This document shows positions 15,684 through 25,147 of a stretch of 55,360 bases of DNA, in pieces. Made by a program: the position numbers and the translations under genes. How positions within the stretch are numbered: position 1 is the first letter of the stretch; every line of letters starts with the position of its first letter. The DNA is from Clostridiales bacterium (GTDB lineage Bacteria; Bacillota; Clostridia; Oscillospirales; QAMX01), in assembly GCA_016303065.1 (NCBI GenBank), contig JAEDMJ010000007.1, positions 1 to 55,360 on the forward strand. Direction: 5' to 3'. A model generated the notes under the pieces. The model was not told the origin of the DNA. It was given only the letters and a program-made list of their open reading frames with translations, and made no database searches.

Positions 15684-17516
15684 ATGAAAAAGCTGTTCAA
15701 ATACTTAAAACCTTATAAGCTGCTTGCGGTGACTTCTCCGTTCATCATGATCGGAGAAGTTGTGTGCGATCTCTGTCTTCCGTATCTCATGTCGTACATC
15801 GTGAACTACGGAATACTTGGGCTTGATATTGCGTCGGAAAAAGACGGGTCGCCCCTTGCTCTGGGGATTGTGAACCTCTTTTTCGGAGAGGACTATACGG
15901 GAATGCAGGTTATCCTGCTGTTTGGGCTGCTTATGCTGGCAATAACGCTTTTGGGAGGTTTTTTCGGAACTTTCTGCGCGTATACTGCGGCAAAGGCAGC
16001 CCAGGGCTTTGGGCGGGATCTGCGCTGCGATGCGTTCAGAAAAGTCATGAGTCTTTCCATTGAACAGACGGATCGGTTTACGACGGGGTCGCTGGTCACG
16101 AGAATGACAAACGATATCTCGATGATGGTGGACTTCATTGAAGCGCTGCTCAGAATGTTCGTGCGCGCGCCGATTTTTATTGTGGGCGGAACGGTCATGC
16201 TTGTCTCGCTGGACCTGAAATTCGGCGCGGTGCTTCTCTGCTCGATACCGGTGCTGGCGGTCGTGCTCATATGGGTGCTGGCCAGGGCCATTCCCCTTTA
16301 CGGCATCGTTCAGAACAGGCTTGACAAAGTGAACTCCGTGGTTCAGGAAAACGTCGGCGGAGCGCGGGTTGTGAAGGCGTACGTCCGGGAGGATTACGAA
16401 TGCGGACGTTTCGGCCGGGCAAACGGCGAGCTCCGCGACATCAACCTCAAGGTGCAGAAGCTTATGGCGGTCATCAGTCCGGTGCTGACCGTGATCATGA
16501 ACCTTTCGGTTATTGCCGTCATATATATCGGCGGATTCAACATCGCAATCGAGAACGCGGGGATGACGACGGGTTCGATCATGGCCGCGGTGACTTACGT
16601 GACGATGGTCATAAACTCCGTAATGATGGTGACGGGAATGTTCGCCTCCATTTCAAGGGCGAACGCCTCTGCAAAGCGTGTCAGCGAGGTTTTGGCCGAG
16701 GATCCGGTGATCGTCGGCGGAAACGGCGCCCGTGAAAGCGGGGAGATCGCCGTAAGCTTCAGAAACGTCAGCTTCAGATACCCCGGAACCGTCGGAAATC
16801 CGGTTCTCTCGGGGATCAGTCTTGACATTGCCCGGGGCGAGACTTTTGCCATAATCGGTTCCACAGGAAGCGGAAAATCTTCGCTTGTGTCCCTTATACC
16901 GCGTTTTTACGACGCCGTTGAGGGAGAGGTCTTTGTGAACGGCGCGCCGGTCAAAGACTATGAGCTTTCAAAGCTCAGAGCAAAGATCGGATACGTCATG
17001 CAGAAGACGGTGCTTTTCTCGGACACGATCGAGGGCAATATAAGATGGGGCAAACCCGACGCGTCGCGGGACGAGGTCGCCGCCGCGGCCGGCGCGGCTC
17101 AGGCCTCCGGATTTGTGGAAGGATTTTCCGAGGGGTACGGCACATTTGTCGCCGAAAAGGGCGCGTCCCTTTCCGGCGGACAGAAACAGAGGATCTCAAT
17201 TGCCCGGGCGCTTGTCAGAAAGCCGGAGATACTGATTCTCGACGATTCGACCTCGGCCCTTGACCTTGCCACCGAAGGAAAGCTCAGGAGCGAGCTCGGA
17301 AAGCTTTCAAAGGACACGACGGTCATCATCATCGCCCAGCGCATTGCCAGCGTTATGGAGGCGGACAGGATCGCCGTTTTGGAAAACGACGGAACAATCC
17401 GCCACTGCGCCCCCCACGGGGAACTTCTGAAAATCAGCGAAACTTACCGGGATATCTGCGATTCCCAGATACGCTCGGGAGCACTTATAAAGAAGGAGGG
17501 TGAGGGCGTTGAGTGA
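15684..17516 (+). CDS. ABC exporter subunit 1 of a heterodimer (degenerate catalytic Walker B)
   Basis: 610 residues from the ATG at 15684; GGAGG ends 14 bases before it, which is long, and in-frame GTG codons upstream are alternatives. A six-helix exporter domain (about 15-320) precedes the ATPase domain with Walker A GSTGSGKS and signature LSGGQKQR. Walker B reads ILILDDSTSAL: the catalytic Glu is replaced by Asp, the mark of the degenerate site in heterodimeric exporters such as TM287/288 or BmrCD. The next gene overlaps this one and supplies the partner. Likely a multidrug or lipid exporter; the substrate is unknown. Confidence 0.93.
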   Translation: MKKLFKYLKPYKLLAVTSPFIMIGEVVCDLCLPYLMSYIVNYGILGLDIASEKDGSPLALGIVNLFFGEDYTGMQVILLFGLLMLAITLLGGFFGTFCAYTAAKAAQGFGRDLRCDAFRKVMSLSIEQTDRFTTGSLVTRMTNDISMMVDFIEALLRMFVRAPIFIVGGTVMLVSLDLKFGAVLLCSIPVLAVVLIWVLARAIPLYGIVQNRLDKVNSVVQENVGGARVVKAYVREDYECGRFGRANGELRDINLKVQKLMAVISPVLTVIMNLSVIAVIYIGGFNIAIENAGMTTGSIMAAVTYVTMVINSVMMVTGMFASISRANASAKRVSEVLAEDPVIVGGNGARESGEIAVSFRNVSFRYPGTVGNPVLSGISLDIARGETFAIIGSTGSGKSSLVSLIPRFYDAVEGEVFVNGAPVKDYELSKLRAKIGYVMQKTVLFSDTIEGNIRWGKPDASRDEVAAAAGAAQASGFVEGFSEGYGTFVAEKGASLSGGQKQRISIARALVRKPEILILDDSTSALDLATEGKLRSELGKLSKDTTVIIIAQRIASVMEADRIAVLENDGTIRHCAPHGELLKISETYRDICDSQIRSGALIKKEGEGVE

Positions 17517-19383
17517 AAAGAAAAATATGTCTGCCGCAAACATACCGCACATAGGTCCCGGGGGAAAGCCGGGCAGAGGCCCCGGCGGGCCGATGGGCGC
17601 AAGGCTGAATGCCGAAAAGCCGAAGAACACCCGGAGAACCCTCGGAAGGCTCATACGCTATATCGGAAAGAGCGGAGTCATTCTCGCCGCGCTGCTTTTG
17701 ATAATGATAGCCGTGACGGGAGCCGACCTTGTCGGGCCTTTTTTCCAGCAGAAAGCAATTGACGCAATCTCGCTTTCGGACGGAAAGCTCAGCGTGGATA
17801 TGCAGGCCATGGCCGGATACCTTGCGCTTATGGCCGTGGTTTTTGCCGTGAGCGCGGCGCTTTCGTATTTCCAGGGGATACTTGCGGCAAAGCTTTCCCA
17901 GTCGACGGTGTACGCAATGAGGAACGACCTCTTCAGGAAGATATCCCGCCTCCCCATCAGCTATACGGATTCCCACCGCCACGGGGACATAATGAGCCGT
18001 ATGACGAACGATGTGGAAAACGTCTCAAACGCCGTTTCCCAGTCCATCGCGACTCTCTTTTCGGCCGTGCTGACACTTGCGGGCGCTTTCTGCATGATGA
18101 TGTATTACAGTCCGGTTATGACTGCGGTTGCCGTTGTTACGATTCCGCTGACGATACTTGTCTCTTCCGGGCTTTCAAAGTTCATGCGCAAGTACTTTGT
18201 CCGCCAGCAGAAGCTTTTGGGGCAGCTCAACAGCGCCGTCGAGGAGTCGGTAACAGGCTACAAGACCGTCGTTGCCTACGGCAAGGAGGACGAGGCCGTT
18301 GAAAAGTTCGGCGCCGTCGCCGAAGACCTCCGCAAATGCAGCATAAGCGCGCGTATCTGGGGTTCGGTCATGGGGCCGATAATGAACTTTCTGGGAAATT
18401 TCCAGTACGTTCTTCTGGCGGCGACGGGAGGCTTTCTTATCCTTTCGGGCAGGGGCCGGATAACGGTCGGCAGCATTCAGGCCATGCTCCAGTACTCAAA
18501 AAAATTCAGCCATCCGATCAACATGATCGCCAACCAGTATTCGATGATCCTGACGGCTCTTGCCGGCGCGGAACGGATCTTTGAGATCATGGACGCCGCC
18601 GACGAGATCGACGGGGGAAAAACCGATATCTCCCTGGACGGGGTGCGCGGAGATATCGAGTTTGAAAATCTGCAGTTCGGATATGTTCCCGGGGAACCCG
18701 TGCTCAAGGGGCTCAACCTCTCGGTCGGAGCGGGAAAAAAGATCGCCATTGTCGGGGCGACAGGTTCGGGAAAAACGACGATCGTCAACCTTCTGACCAG
18801 GTTCTACGAACTGGACGGCGGGAGAATAACAATCGACGGCGTGAACATTACGGACATACCCAAGGAAAAGCTAAGAAAAATGATCGCCATCGTTCTCCAG
18901 GATACGGTTCTGTTTTCCGACACCATCGGCGCAAACATAAGGTACGGGCGGGAGAACGCCACGGACGAAGAAGTGCGCGCCGCCGCGGACACGGCTATGG
19001 CGGCCAGGTTCATCGACCGTCTGCCCGGGGGGTATGAAACGATGCTCTCCGAATCAGGAACGAATCTTTCCGAAGGCCAGCGCCAGCTTCTCTCCATATC
19101 CCGCGCGGTGCTTGCGGACCCGAAGATACTCATTCTTGACGAGGCGACGTCTTCGGTGGACACCCGCACGGAGCTGAAGATCCAGCAGGCAATGGGCAAC
19201 CTCATGAGAGGGCGCACGTCGCTCATAATCGCGCACAGGCTTTCGACGATCCGGGACGCGGACATGATCGTTGTGGTGAACGGCGGGAGGATCGTTGAGT
19301 CGGGAAATCACGAGGAGCTTCTGGCTCTGGGCGGAGAGTACAGCAAGCTGTACAGCAGCCAGTTTGCGGGAGTTGCGATCTGA
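17509..19383 (+). CDS. ABC exporter subunit 2 of a heterodimer
   Basis: 624 residues. The start is taken as the TTG at 17509, 9 bases after GGAGG; it overlaps the previous gene by 8 bases, so the two are translationally coupled. A Gly/Pro-rich N-terminal tail (about 10-35, many G and P) precedes the exporter membrane domain and ATPase domain. Walker A is GATGSGKT and Walker B ILILDEATSSVD has the catalytic Glu. The signature reads LSEGQ instead of LSGGQ. In heterodimers the degenerate site combines the altered Walker B of one subunit with the altered signature of the other, and both are seen here, so the pair should have one consensus and one degenerate ATP site. Confidence 0.94.
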   Translation: MSEKKNMSAANIPHIGPGGKPGRGPGGPMGARLNAEKPKNTRRTLGRLIRYIGKSGVILAALLLIMIAVTGADLVGPFFQQKAIDAISLSDGKLSVDMQAMAGYLALMAVVFAVSAALSYFQGILAAKLSQSTVYAMRNDLFRKISRLPISYTDSHRHGDIMSRMTNDVENVSNAVSQSIATLFSAVLTLAGAFCMMMYYSPVMTAVAVVTIPLTILVSSGLSKFMRKYFVRQQKLLGQLNSAVEESVTGYKTVVAYGKEDEAVEKFGAVAEDLRKCSISARIWGSVMGPIMNFLGNFQYVLLAATGGFLILSGRGRITVGSIQAMLQYSKKFSHPINMIANQYSMILTALAGAERIFEIMDAADEIDGGKTDISLDGVRGDIEFENLQFGYVPGEPVLKGLNLSVGAGKKIAIVGATGSGKTTIVNLLTRFYELDGGRITIDGVNITDIPKEKLRKMIAIVLQDTVLFSDTIGANIRYGRENATDEEVRAAADTAMAARFIDRLPGGYETMLSESGTNLSEGQRQLLSISRAVLADPKILILDEATSSVDTRTELKIQQAMGNLMRGRTSLIIAHRLSTIRDADMIVVVNGGRIVESGNHEELLALGGEYSKLYSSQFAGVAI

Positions 19384-19414
19384 CTTCCCTTCCGAGGAAA
19401 AACTGCAAAGAGCG

Positions 19415-19451
19415 CCGGGCGGCAAAAGACGACTTGTTTTTTGCCGCCCGG
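19415..19451 (+). terminator. Hairpin after the ABC genes that overlaps the next promoter
   Basis: CCGGGCGGCAAAA (19415-19427) and TTTTGCCGCCCGG (19439-19451) form a 13-bp perfect stem. Only TTTGG follows, so termination may be weak. The -35 box of the downstream promoter lies in the loop and start of the right arm. Confidence 0.55.
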
Positions 19452-19462
19452 TTTGGTATAAT
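19434..19462 (+). promoter_or_regulatory. Promoter for the YggS-RNHCP-PBP gene group
   Basis: TTGTTT (19434-19439), a 17-bp spacer, then TATAAT (19457-19462). The -10 box is also preceded by TG in a near-extended form. Confidence 0.65.
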
Positions 19463-19506
19463 GTATTCGGAGCAGTTTTATGTTTTTTCGGAACGGAGGC
19501 GCTGGC

Positions 19507-20205
19507 GTGGAATCAGGGCAGATAAAAAGGAATACTGAGGAAGTCAGGCGGCGTCTTGACGAGGCGGTAAGACTCTCCGGAAGACCGGCCGGTTCGGTCT
19601 GCCTTCTTGCGGCGACGAAGACCAGAACGCCGGAGGAGATCCGGGCCTGCATTGCGGCAGGGATAGACGCCTGCGGAGAAAACCGCGCCCAGGAGCTTCT
19701 GGAAAAGCTGCCCCTCGGCGCGTACACGGGAAAGCCGGTGCACTTTATCGGCTCCTTTCAGACGAACAAGGCTCATCTCCTTGTCGGAAAGGTGGATATG
19801 GTCGAGTCGGTGGGAAGCATGAAAGCCGGAGCGGCGCTGGGAAGGCTCAGCGCGGAGAAGGGCATTGTCACTGATATTCTTGCGGAGGTCAACATCGGCT
19901 GCGAGGCGGAAAAGGCGGGAGTCGTTCCGGAAAAAGCCGCGGAGCTCTGCGAGCTTCTGGCGAATACGGAGGGCGTGCGCCTTCGCGGGATAATGGCAAT
20001 TCCTCCGGCAGGCGAAGACGGAACGCCGTATTTTGTGCGCATGAGAGAGCTTTTTGAGGCGCTCGGAAAAAATCTTCCCGCCCACTTCGATACGCTTTCA
20101 ATGGGAATGTCCGGAGATTTTGAAAAGGCGGCGCGGGAGGGCGCAACGATCGTCCGCGTCGGAACGGCGATCTTCGGTGAGAGAAATTACGGAACGAAAA
20201 AATGA
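19507..20205 (+). CDS. yggS: YggS/PROSC-family PLP homeostasis protein
   Basis: 232 residues from the GTG at 19507, with GGAGG 7 bases upstream. The family is a single alanine-racemase-like TIM barrel without the second domain. The PLP-binding lysine is Lys38 in LLAATKTR. Other landmarks are GENRAQELLEK, HFIGSFQTNK and the phosphate-binding LSMGMSGDF and VRVGTAIFG near the end. These proteins bind pyridoxal phosphate and balance free PLP and amino-acid pools without a strong catalytic activity. In many Bacillota the gene sits with sepF in the division cluster; here it precedes an RNHCP gene and a PBP. Confidence 0.93.
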   Translation: MESGQIKRNTEEVRRRLDEAVRLSGRPAGSVCLLAATKTRTPEEIRACIAAGIDACGENRAQELLEKLPLGAYTGKPVHFIGSFQTNKAHLLVGKVDMVESVGSMKAGAALGRLSAEKGIVTDILAEVNIGCEAEKAGVVPEKAAELCELLANTEGVRLRGIMAIPPAGEDGTPYFVRMRELFEALGKNLPAHFDTLSMGMSGDFEKAAREGATIVRVGTAIFGERNYGTKK

Positions 20206-20543
20206 GCAGAAAGAGCGAGAACACCCCGTTTGTGTGTGAGAACTGCGGCAGAGAAGTTCCTCCGCTTACCAACGGAAGCTACCGGAACCACTGTCCCCAC
20301 TGTCTCTGTTCCAAACACGTGGACGAGGTTCCCGGGGACCGTGCAAGCCGCTGCGGCGGAATCATGGATCCGGTGGCGGTGATTTACCGGCCGGGAAAGG
20401 GCTGGCAGATCGTACACCGGTGCCGTTTGTGCGGGCACGAGGGAAGAAATATAACGGCGGAAAATACGGTCGCTCCGGACAACGGCGAACTGCTTCGCGC
20501 TTTGGCGGCGGGGTCTTCGGAACAGGGAAGGAACGGAAGGTAA
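20202..20543 (+). CDS. RNHCP-domain zinc-ribbon protein
   Basis: 113 residues. The start ATGA overlaps the YggS stop by four bases. The name-giving motif is present: CENCGREV, then YRNHCPHCLCSKHVD, then CGG and a final HRCRLCGHEG. The paired cysteines and histidines suggest one or two zinc sites. The family is widespread but its function is unknown; it is often predicted to bind RNA. The last 20 residues are hydrophilic and variable. The PBP gene starts 53 bases later. Confidence 0.85.
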   Translation: MSRKSENTPFVCENCGREVPPLTNGSYRNHCPHCLCSKHVDEVPGDRASRCGGIMDPVAVIYRPGKGWQIVHRCRLCGHEGRNITAENTVAPDNGELLRALAAGSSEQGRNGR

Positions 20544-20596
20544 ACCAGAACCTCAAACAACGGGTGCCCAGTGCTTTTTGGGCGGAGAGATTTCAA

Positions 20597-23278
20597 ATGA
20601 GCAGATTTTCTGATTTTAAGGACAAAATGAAAAACGAAAAGGTCGGACGGACTGTTGAAAACGTGTCCTACGGCCTTGGTCTTACGGCGAAGATATTGCT
20701 GAGCATACTCTTTGTCATACTTTTTACCGGCATAATTTGCGTCGGGGTTTTCGGACTTTACGTCAGAAAATACCTTCAGGAGGACGCGTCGATAGACGTG
20801 GCCTCCATCGACATGAACTATACCTCGGTCGTGTACTACACGGACGGCGAAACGGGAGAGCAGGTCGAGCTTGAAAGGCTCTACGGCTCCGAAAACAGAG
20901 TGTGGGCCAACTATGACGAGATCCCGGATTACTTGAAGAACGCGTTCATTGCCATTGAGGACGAACGCTTTTTGAGCCACAAGGGCGTGGACTGGAAGCG
21001 GACTGTGGCGGCGACGGTGAACCTTGTCCTTCCCTATTCCAGCGGGTTCGGAGGTTCGACCATCACGCAGCAGCTCGTCAAAAACATAACCGGGGACGAC
21101 GAAGTCACAATACAGCGAAAGGTTCTGGAGATACTCCGGGCGCTGGACCTTGAGCGAAAGCTTTCAAAGGAAGAGATACTTGAGATGTATCTCAACACCA
21201 TAAACCTGAGCCAGGGGTGCTACGGTGTTTCCAGCGCGGCGTATGTATATTTCGGAAAGAACGTCAGCGAGCTGAGCCTTGCCGAGTGTGCCTGCATCGC
21301 CGGAATAACCAACAGCCCCACGTACTACGACCCGTTCCAGAACCCGGACAACAACAAAGAGCGTCAGGAGCTTATTCTCGGCAAGATGCTTGAGCTCGGT
21401 TCGATCAACCGCGAACAATACGAGCAGGCCATGAGCGAGACTCTTGTTTTCCGCAACTCCAACGAGGATGAGGAGCAGGACAATTCGTCCGTTCAGTCCT
21501 ATTTCACGGATCTTCTCATTTCTGAGCTTATAGAGGATTTTGAGAAAGAACTGGGGTACAGTTCGGCCATGGCGTACAAGCTGCTCTACGCCGGAGGTCT
21601 GACCATTGAGGCCACCGTCGACCCGAAGGTGCAGGCGTCTCTGGAGAGCATATACAACGACCGCTCCAATTTCCCGCGGGTCAGCGGTACAACGCAGCTT
21701 GAATCGGCGATGGTCATCATGTCTTCGGACGGATACCTCAGGGGCATAGTCGGCGGCATCGGACAGAAGTCCGGAAACCTTGTTTTGAACCGTGCCCTTT
21801 CGTCGAGACAGCCGGGGTCGGCGATAAAGCCCCTTTCGGTTTACGCCCCGGGCATTGAGTACGGCCTGATAACGCCGTACTCCGTGGTTGACGATTCGCC
21901 GTCCAAGTATATTTCGTCCAGCGGAGCCCTCGTGGAGGCGGAGTCGGTTATTCTTTTGAGCGATTCGACGATTTCTGCATGGCCTGCCAACAGCAACAGA
22001 AAGTACGAGGGTCTGATGACCGTGACCCGGGCAATGGAGCAGTCGACAAATACCGTGGCTGTCCGCGTTCTGGATATGCTGACGCTTGAAACGGCTTTTG
22101 ACTTTGCGACCGAGAGATTCGGGCTTTCGATGGTCCGCGACGAGATAAGAAACGGAATATACAGCACGGACCTGACTTACAGCGCGCTGGCGCTCGGCGG
22201 TCTTTCCTACGGCGTGAGTCTGCTTGAGATGACTGCGGCATACGTTCCCTTTGTAAACGACGGCGTTTACAGCGAGGCGACAACATATACCCGCGTTTTC
22301 GACGCGGACGGAAACCTTCTTCTTGACAATTCCGACCGGGATTCCATCGCGGTCTCTGCCGAAACTTCATATTACATGAGATCGATGCTTGAATCGGTCG
22401 TCGAAAACGGAACCGCTTCGGCCGCGGCGCTTGACGGGATTGCGGTCGGCGGAAAAACGGGCACCACTTCCAACGATTACGACCGTTGGTTCATCGGCGT
22501 GACTCCCTACTATGTTGCGGGAGTCTGGGTCGGATTCGACCGGAACAAGGAGATCGAGCTGAGCTACAATCCGGCGGTCACCGTATGGCACGACGTTATG
22601 GAGCTTGTGCACGAAGACCTTCCGGACGCGGAGTTTGAAAAGCCGGATGGGCTCGTCTCCTGTGCCTACTGCATGGACAGCGGCGGAATTCCGACTTCAA
22701 GCTGCAGCAACGACTCCCGCGGAAGCCGGGTCGCATACGGTGAGTTTTTTGAATCCGACGCTCCGATGACCGTCTGCACCGCTCACGTGGACGTGAAGCT
22801 CTGCGTGGATACCGGAAAGATATGCACGGACTACTGCAACAGGGCGAAAGCCACGAGCACGGTGAGGCTGAATCTTTACAGGTACTTTGCAATACCGAAT
22901 ATAAGCATTGCCGATGAGGGCTACTGCGTTCACTTTGACGGGGTTCTCAGCGACAGAATTCTGACATATTATTACCCTGCGGTCGCGCCGGAGGGCAAGG
23001 TGCTGGAGGGCTCCTGCCATCTTCACACGGCGCCGACTTCGACGCGGGCGACGTCCGGGCGGGATATGACTACAAGGCCGCCGCAGAACACTCCGAAGGT
23101 CGTGACCGTTATAACGACGACGACGGAGGAGACAACCGAGACGACGACGCAGGCAACGCCGCCCCCGGTCTCGTCGTCGGGAACCACTGCCCGGACGGAC
23201 ATTTCGACCGGGTCGGCAGGCAATCCGGATTCGTTTGGAGACACATCGGCCGGCGGCGCGGAACCGCCTCCGGCCTGA
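20597..23278 (+). CDS. Class A penicillin-binding protein (PBP1A-type, transglycosylase and transpeptidase)
   Basis: 893 residues from the ATG at 20597 after GGAGAG; a much longer in-frame opening exists but lacks an RBS and overlaps the RNHCP gene. A membrane helix (about 30-60) anchors it. The GT51 domain follows with the catalytic EDERF (Glu121 region) and GGSTITQQLVKN. The transpeptidase domain has SxxK at Ser408-Lys411, SxN at STN from 483 and KTG at 620-622. A Cys-rich region (about 690-770) precedes a Thr/Pro-rich tail of about 80 residues, outside the cell and possibly wall-spanning. It polymerises and cross-links peptidoglycan. MurB follows, so the local genes share a cell-wall theme. 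Confidence 0.96.
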   Translation: MSRFSDFKDKMKNEKVGRTVENVSYGLGLTAKILLSILFVILFTGIICVGVFGLYVRKYLQEDASIDVASIDMNYTSVVYYTDGETGEQVELERLYGSENRVWANYDEIPDYLKNAFIAIEDERFLSHKGVDWKRTVAATVNLVLPYSSGFGGSTITQQLVKNITGDDEVTIQRKVLEILRALDLERKLSKEEILEMYLNTINLSQGCYGVSSAAYVYFGKNVSELSLAECACIAGITNSPTYYDPFQNPDNNKERQELILGKMLELGSINREQYEQAMSETLVFRNSNEDEEQDNSSVQSYFTDLLISELIEDFEKELGYSSAMAYKLLYAGGLTIEATVDPKVQASLESIYNDRSNFPRVSGTTQLESAMVIMSSDGYLRGIVGGIGQKSGNLVLNRALSSRQPGSAIKPLSVYAPGIEYGLITPYSVVDDSPSKYISSSGALVEAESVILLSDSTISAWPANSNRKYEGLMTVTRAMEQSTNTVAVRVLDMLTLETAFDFATERFGLSMVRDEIRNGIYSTDLTYSALALGGLSYGVSLLEMTAAYVPFVNDGVYSEATTYTRVFDADGNLLLDNSDRDSIAVSAETSYYMRSMLESVVENGTASAAALDGIAVGGKTGTTSNDYDRWFIGVTPYYVAGVWVGFDRNKEIELSYNPAVTVWHDVMELVHEDLPDAEFEKPDGLVSCAYCMDSGGIPTSSCSNDSRGSRVAYGEFFESDAPMTVCTAHVDVKLCVDTGKICTDYCNRAKATSTVRLNLYRYFAIPNISIADEGYCVHFDGVLSDRILTYYYPAVAPEGKVLEGSCHLHTAPTSTRATSGRDMTTRPPQNTPKVVTVITTTTEETTETTTQATPPPVSSSGTTARTDISTGSAGNPDSFGDTSAGGAEPPPA

Positions 23279-23315
23279 TGTTCGGACGGCAAAAACGGAA
23301 GGAGCAGGGACTGTT

Positions 23316-24233
23316 ATGAGGCTTCCGCTTGAAGAAATGCGAAAAATTACCGGAAAGGGGCTCATTCTTGAGAACGAGCCCCTTTCGAGGTATACATCCT
23401 TCCGCATCGGAGGGGAGTGTACCGTGGCGCTTCCGGCCGACCGGGAAGAGCTGACGGCGCTTTTGCGCTTTGCCCGCGAAAAGGGAATCCCGGTTTTCAT
23501 TCTCGGAAACGGCACGAACGTGCTCTGCGCGGACGAAGGCTGGGACGGGCTCGTCGTCAGAACGAAGAATCTGTCGGATATACGCATCGAAGGGGAACGC
23601 CTCGTTCTCGGAGGAGGAACCCTGCTTTCAAAGGCAGCCGCGGCAGCTGCGGCCGGGGGGCTTGGGGGCATGGAGTTTGCCCACGGCATTCCGGGCAGCG
23701 TGGGCGGTGCGGTGGCGATGAACGCCGGCGCTTACGGCGGAGAGATGAAGGACTGCGTGACGAGGACGCTTTGCCTGACTCCGGAGGGAGAAGAGCTTAT
23801 CCTTGAGGGAGAAGCGCACCGCTTTTCGTACCGGCACAGTGCGGTGACGGACAATCCGGGGACGGCTGTTTTGGAGACGGAGCTGCTGCTTGTCCCGAAG
23901 GACCGGGGAGAGATCGAAGAAAAAATGCGCGATTTCTCCTCAAGGCGCAGGGCAAGCCAGCCCCTCGAGCTTCCGAGCGCAGGAAGCGTCTTCAAACGCC
24001 CGGAGGGGCATTTTGTGGGCGCGATGGTGCAGGAATGCGGCCTTAAAGGCCGGCGTGTCGGCGGGGCGCAGGTCTCGCCGAAGCATGCTGGTTTTATCGT
24101 GAACACCGGAGGCGCTACGGCTTCGGACGTTTTGGCGCTTATCGAAATAGTGAGAAAAGAGGTTTTTGCGCGTTTCGGCGTGAGCCTTGAATGTGAAATA
24201 CGCCCGCTCGGCATCGGACGGGAGGAGATCTGA
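23316..24233 (+). CDS. murB: UDP-N-acetylenolpyruvoylglucosamine reductase MurB
   Basis: 305 residues from the ATG at 23316, with GGAAGGAG upstream. The FAD-binding motifs are clear: LGNGTNVLCAD (about 65-75), the IPGSVGGAVAMNAGAYGG stretch (about 125-142) and SYRHSAV. The proton-donor serine is in SAGSVFKRP (about 222) and the final segment carries FGVSLECEIR. It reduces the enolpyruvyl group to make UDP-MurNAc in the cytoplasm. Its stop overlaps the start of whiA by one base. In many Clostridia rapZ and yvcK lie between murB and whiA; here they do not. Confidence 0.97.
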   Translation: MRLPLEEMRKITGKGLILENEPLSRYTSFRIGGECTVALPADREELTALLRFAREKGIPVFILGNGTNVLCADEGWDGLVVRTKNLSDIRIEGERLVLGGGTLLSKAAAAAAAGGLGGMEFAHGIPGSVGGAVAMNAGAYGGEMKDCVTRTLCLTPEGEELILEGEAHRFSYRHSAVTDNPGTAVLETELLLVPKDRGEIEEKMRDFSSRRRASQPLELPSAGSVFKRPEGHFVGAMVQECGLKGRRVGGAQVSPKHAGFIVNTGGATASDVLALIEIVRKEVFARFGVSLECEIRPLGIGREEI

Positions 24234-25147
24234 TGTCTTTTTCTTCTGAAGTGAAGAGCGAGCTCTGCAAGATACAGCCGGGAAAGCCCTGCTGTGCCCT
24301 TGCGGAGCTTTACGGCATGGTGCTCTATGCGAGCCAGCTTTCGGACCGGGAAATACGGATATATACGGCGAACCCCAGGCTCAGCAGAAAGGTGACGCAG
24401 CTCTCTGCCGAAGTCATGGGAGAGGCGCTTCCCTGGGAGATATCCGCAGGCTCCGGCGGAAGAAAATCCGTGGCGCTGACGGATACCGGGGCGGTGAGGA
24501 AGCTCTGCGAAAAATTTGATTACGACTGTTCGGCGCAGGTGGCGTGGCATCTTAACGGGTGGCACGTCATTGAGGACTGCTGCCGGGCGGCTTTTCTCCG
24601 GGGAATTTTTCTGACCGGGGGATATGTCGCGGAGCCGGAGAACGGATACAGCCTGGAGCTTTCCGGAACGCACGCCGCTCTGACCCGGGAGATGTCCGCT
24701 CTTTTGGGAGAGATGGATCTTCCGCCGGGGTTTGTAAAACGGCGGGACGAGCACGTTCTCTATTACAAGGACGGGGACAGCATTGAGCGGTTCCTGACAA
24801 AAGCCGGGGCTCACCGTTCGGTAATAAGGCTTATGGAGGCCCGCGTCATCCGCGATATGCGAAACCGCATAAACCGAAAAGTCAACTGTGAAACTTCGAA
24901 CCTTTTGCGAACGGTTGAAAAGGCGGGAGATCAGATTGACGCCATTGACGCAATCAGCAGCGCAGGAAAGCTTTCGGAGCTCGACCCGGGGCTTCGGGAG
25001 GCGGCGAGGCTGAGACGCGAAAATCCGGAAGCGTCTCTGGCGGAGCTGGCGGCGATGTGCGAACCGCCCATATCCAAATCGGGATTCAACCATCGGATGA
25101 GAAAGCTTGCATCCATTGCTGCGGAGTGCAAAGCGGAGGAAAAATGA
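24233..25147 (+). CDS. whiA: DNA-binding protein WhiA
   Basis: 304 residues. The N-terminal half is the degenerate LAGLIDADG-homing-endonuclease-like fold of WhiA, with the conserved MSFSSEVKSEL start and CCRAAFLRGIFLTGG (about 119-133). The C-terminal helix-turn-helix includes NRKVNCETSNLLRTV and the ISKSGFNHRMRKL recognition region near the end. WhiA influences cell division and, in some species, sporulation; in Bacillus it is not a simple promoter switch. It lies directly after murB and overlaps the dnaE start. Confidence 0.96.
   Translation: MSFSSEVKSELCKIQPGKPCCALAELYGMVLYASQLSDREIRIYTANPRLSRKVTQLSAEVMGEALPWEISAGSGGRKSVALTDTGAVRKLCEKFDYDCSAQVAWHLNGWHVIEDCCRAAFLRGIFLTGGYVAEPENGYSLELSGTHAALTREMSALLGEMDLPPGFVKRRDEHVLYYKDGDSIERFLTKAGAHRSVIRLMEARVIRDMRNRINRKVNCETSNLLRTVEKAGDQIDAIDAISSAGKLSELDPGLREAARLRRENPEASLAELAAMCEPPISKSGFNHRMRKLASIAAECKAEEK

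Noticed and set aside
20420..20596. A longer N-terminus for the PBP gene
   Set aside because: The extra frame overlaps the RNHCP gene and has no RBS; the ATG at 20597 has one and begins a normal PBP1A N-terminus.
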